Assembly (NCBI GenBank): GCA_013399875.1
Contig: VXAZ01001058.1
Location: 1,050,880-1,114,879, forward strand
Origin: Gymnorhina tibicen
Taxonomy: Eukaryota > Chordata > Aves > Passeriformes > Artamidae
DNA: 64,000 nt
Direction: 5' to 3'
In this document: piece by piece, positions 51,048-64,000 of the stretch
How the letters are laid out: every line of letters begins with the position of its first letter
Numbering within the stretch: the stretch's first letter is position 1
Program-made: the position numbers and the translations under genes
The notes under the pieces: generated by a model
What the model was told of the DNA's origin: nothing
The model's input: only the letters and a program-made list of their open reading frames with translations
The model's database searches: none

Positions 51048-52560
51048 CCTCACACTGCCCAGCAGCCCCAGGGCAGAAAAGCCTTCTCAGAACCAGGGCC
51101 TGACATCCCCACTCACGTCTGCTTCAGAAACGTGCCACTCTCAGGAACCTGAAACTGTCCCACTGAGGAGCAGCAGCTCAAACCAAATATTTCACTAAAA
51201 TCATTTCACAACACGGATGCTGGGAAAAATAATTTCAACCCAAACCATGTTTACACATTTTTACTCTTTTGTATTCCTTCCTAACTTGCCAATGGCAGTG
51301 ACAGACAATGACATGTCACATCATACTGCCACGCCACGAACAACAGGAGGTGTCACGATGGGCACTGCTGAAATGCCCTGGCAGAAGATGCCGTAACCTG
51401 ATGCTGATAAATATCTCTGCATACTCAGCCCAGATCATCTATAAATCTGAGAAGCTGAGAGTGGGACTGGGCAGCCTTTCCAGAGTCACAAGCTCTTTTA
51501 TCTGCAATCAAAGCCATGAATCTTTCAGTGCTGCTGCAGGACAGGATTGGGTTAGGAATGCTTCAGTTTTTGTTTTCACAGTCTTTGTCTGAAGACAGCA
51601 TGCCAGATGTGGTTTCTAAGCCCTGAAGAAGGGTATAAATGGGTTAATTACATAAGATTCTTATGTTTACAGGATGCAGCAAATGGAACAGATGGGCACC
51701 GTGTCCTTCTAGGTCGGACATTTTCCTGTCACTAAGTTATAAAACAAACGAAATTATTTTTATGTTCCAGAAAATTAGGTAGCAATAATCATGAAAATGG
51801 GCCATAAAACTTGACTTGAGATCTCTCCCTATCTATGTGAGATGAAAAACAGTTTCTGCAAGAGGAGTAGCTGTGGACAGAGTTAATTGCATGGTCCCCA
51901 GTCCCAGTCCTCAAATCAACTGACTGAGCGAGCGTGTTCCAGTGCTGACCCTTGGGTTTATTCTGGGCCTGAGTGACTGTTTGACTTCATCTGCTGGTGT
52001 TCTCCAATCTTCTTTTCCACAGAGGTTGTGACCTGAGACAAGCTGTTTGGAAGACCCCCTTTAGAGAGATGGGAATTTGCTGGCTTAAAGCAGGATCAGC
52101 ACATGAACCGGATGACGAAATCCCCAAAATCCATATGGAAAAGAAAAGGAGAGATGTGCCTGGCAGCGTGTCATGGCTCCAGGAGGGAAAAGGAATGCAT
52201 CTGGCCATCTTCTGCCTCTATTTTACAGCTCTTCAAGATATTAAATTGTGACACACAGAGCTCGGTGCTCTCCAGCGTGAAAAACAAGGGCGTGCTCGTT
52301 CAGCAAACCTGGATCACTGTCCAAAGACGGCCTGTGCAGTGAAACAACACAGGGTCACGAGCTAAAGAAAGGGTACTAAAAATGTAAATAGCATAAACTT
52401 CAGTGTACTGAGAACAATTACTGCACATGAAGTCCATATTTGAAGGGAAGAAATTACAATGCAATTCCAGAGTACCTGTGGGGAAAAGCAATTAACATGG
52501 ACACGGACCATACCTGAAGTCTAAATTCTAAACTCGTTATGAATTAGCACCTGTACTTCA

Positions 52561-64000
<11,440 letters not shown>

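Overview
This is a vertebrate nuclear window with two protein-coding genes facing each other tail to tail, and no bacterial, phage or CRISPR features. A bird is the best fit: the introns are compact, the GC-rich and AT-rich stretches alternate sharply, and the one clear transposon remnant is a CR1 LINE tail of the avian type in an intron. I cannot name the species. Left part, about 1-24,180, plus strand: SLC15A4, the endolysosomal proton-coupled histidine/peptide transporter (PHT1). The window opens inside exon 1, so the promoter, the start codon and roughly the first 20-30 residues are missing. All eight coding exons can be joined with GT/AG borders and matching phases: 1-516, 7210-7505, 8278-8446, 9020-9097, 12001-12169, 15655-15810, 20239-20397 and 22869-23017. 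The joined reading frame is 1,692 nt (563 residues plus TGA), carries all twelve expected membrane segments and has no internal stop. Its 3' UTR ends near two AATAAA signals at about 24,041 and 24,152. Right part, about 41,690-64,000, minus strand: the 3' half of a TMEM132-family gene, called TMEM132C because it lies convergently next to SLC15A4, as in human 12q24. Four coding exons are present: 54386-54181, 53752-53479, 52812-52621 and the terminal exon 44741-43542. They encode the last 623 residues: membrane-proximal ectodomain, one transmembrane helix and a cytoplasmic tail with an RVKF element. Upstream exons lie beyond the right edge, and 54,387-64,000 is intron. Middle part, about 24,180-41,690: intergenic DNA. 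It is a mosaic of GC-rich, stop-poor stretches, which throw up many spurious open frames, and short AT-rich islands that could be conserved regulatory elements. It also holds a five-copy 31-bp minisatellite with a 62-bp higher-order pattern, a telomere-hexamer palindrome, a 9-bp-arm palindrome and a 26-T run. The two genes share no pathway that I know of. I found no convincing undescribed system; the findings are modest observations about splicing, repeats and candidate regulatory DNA.
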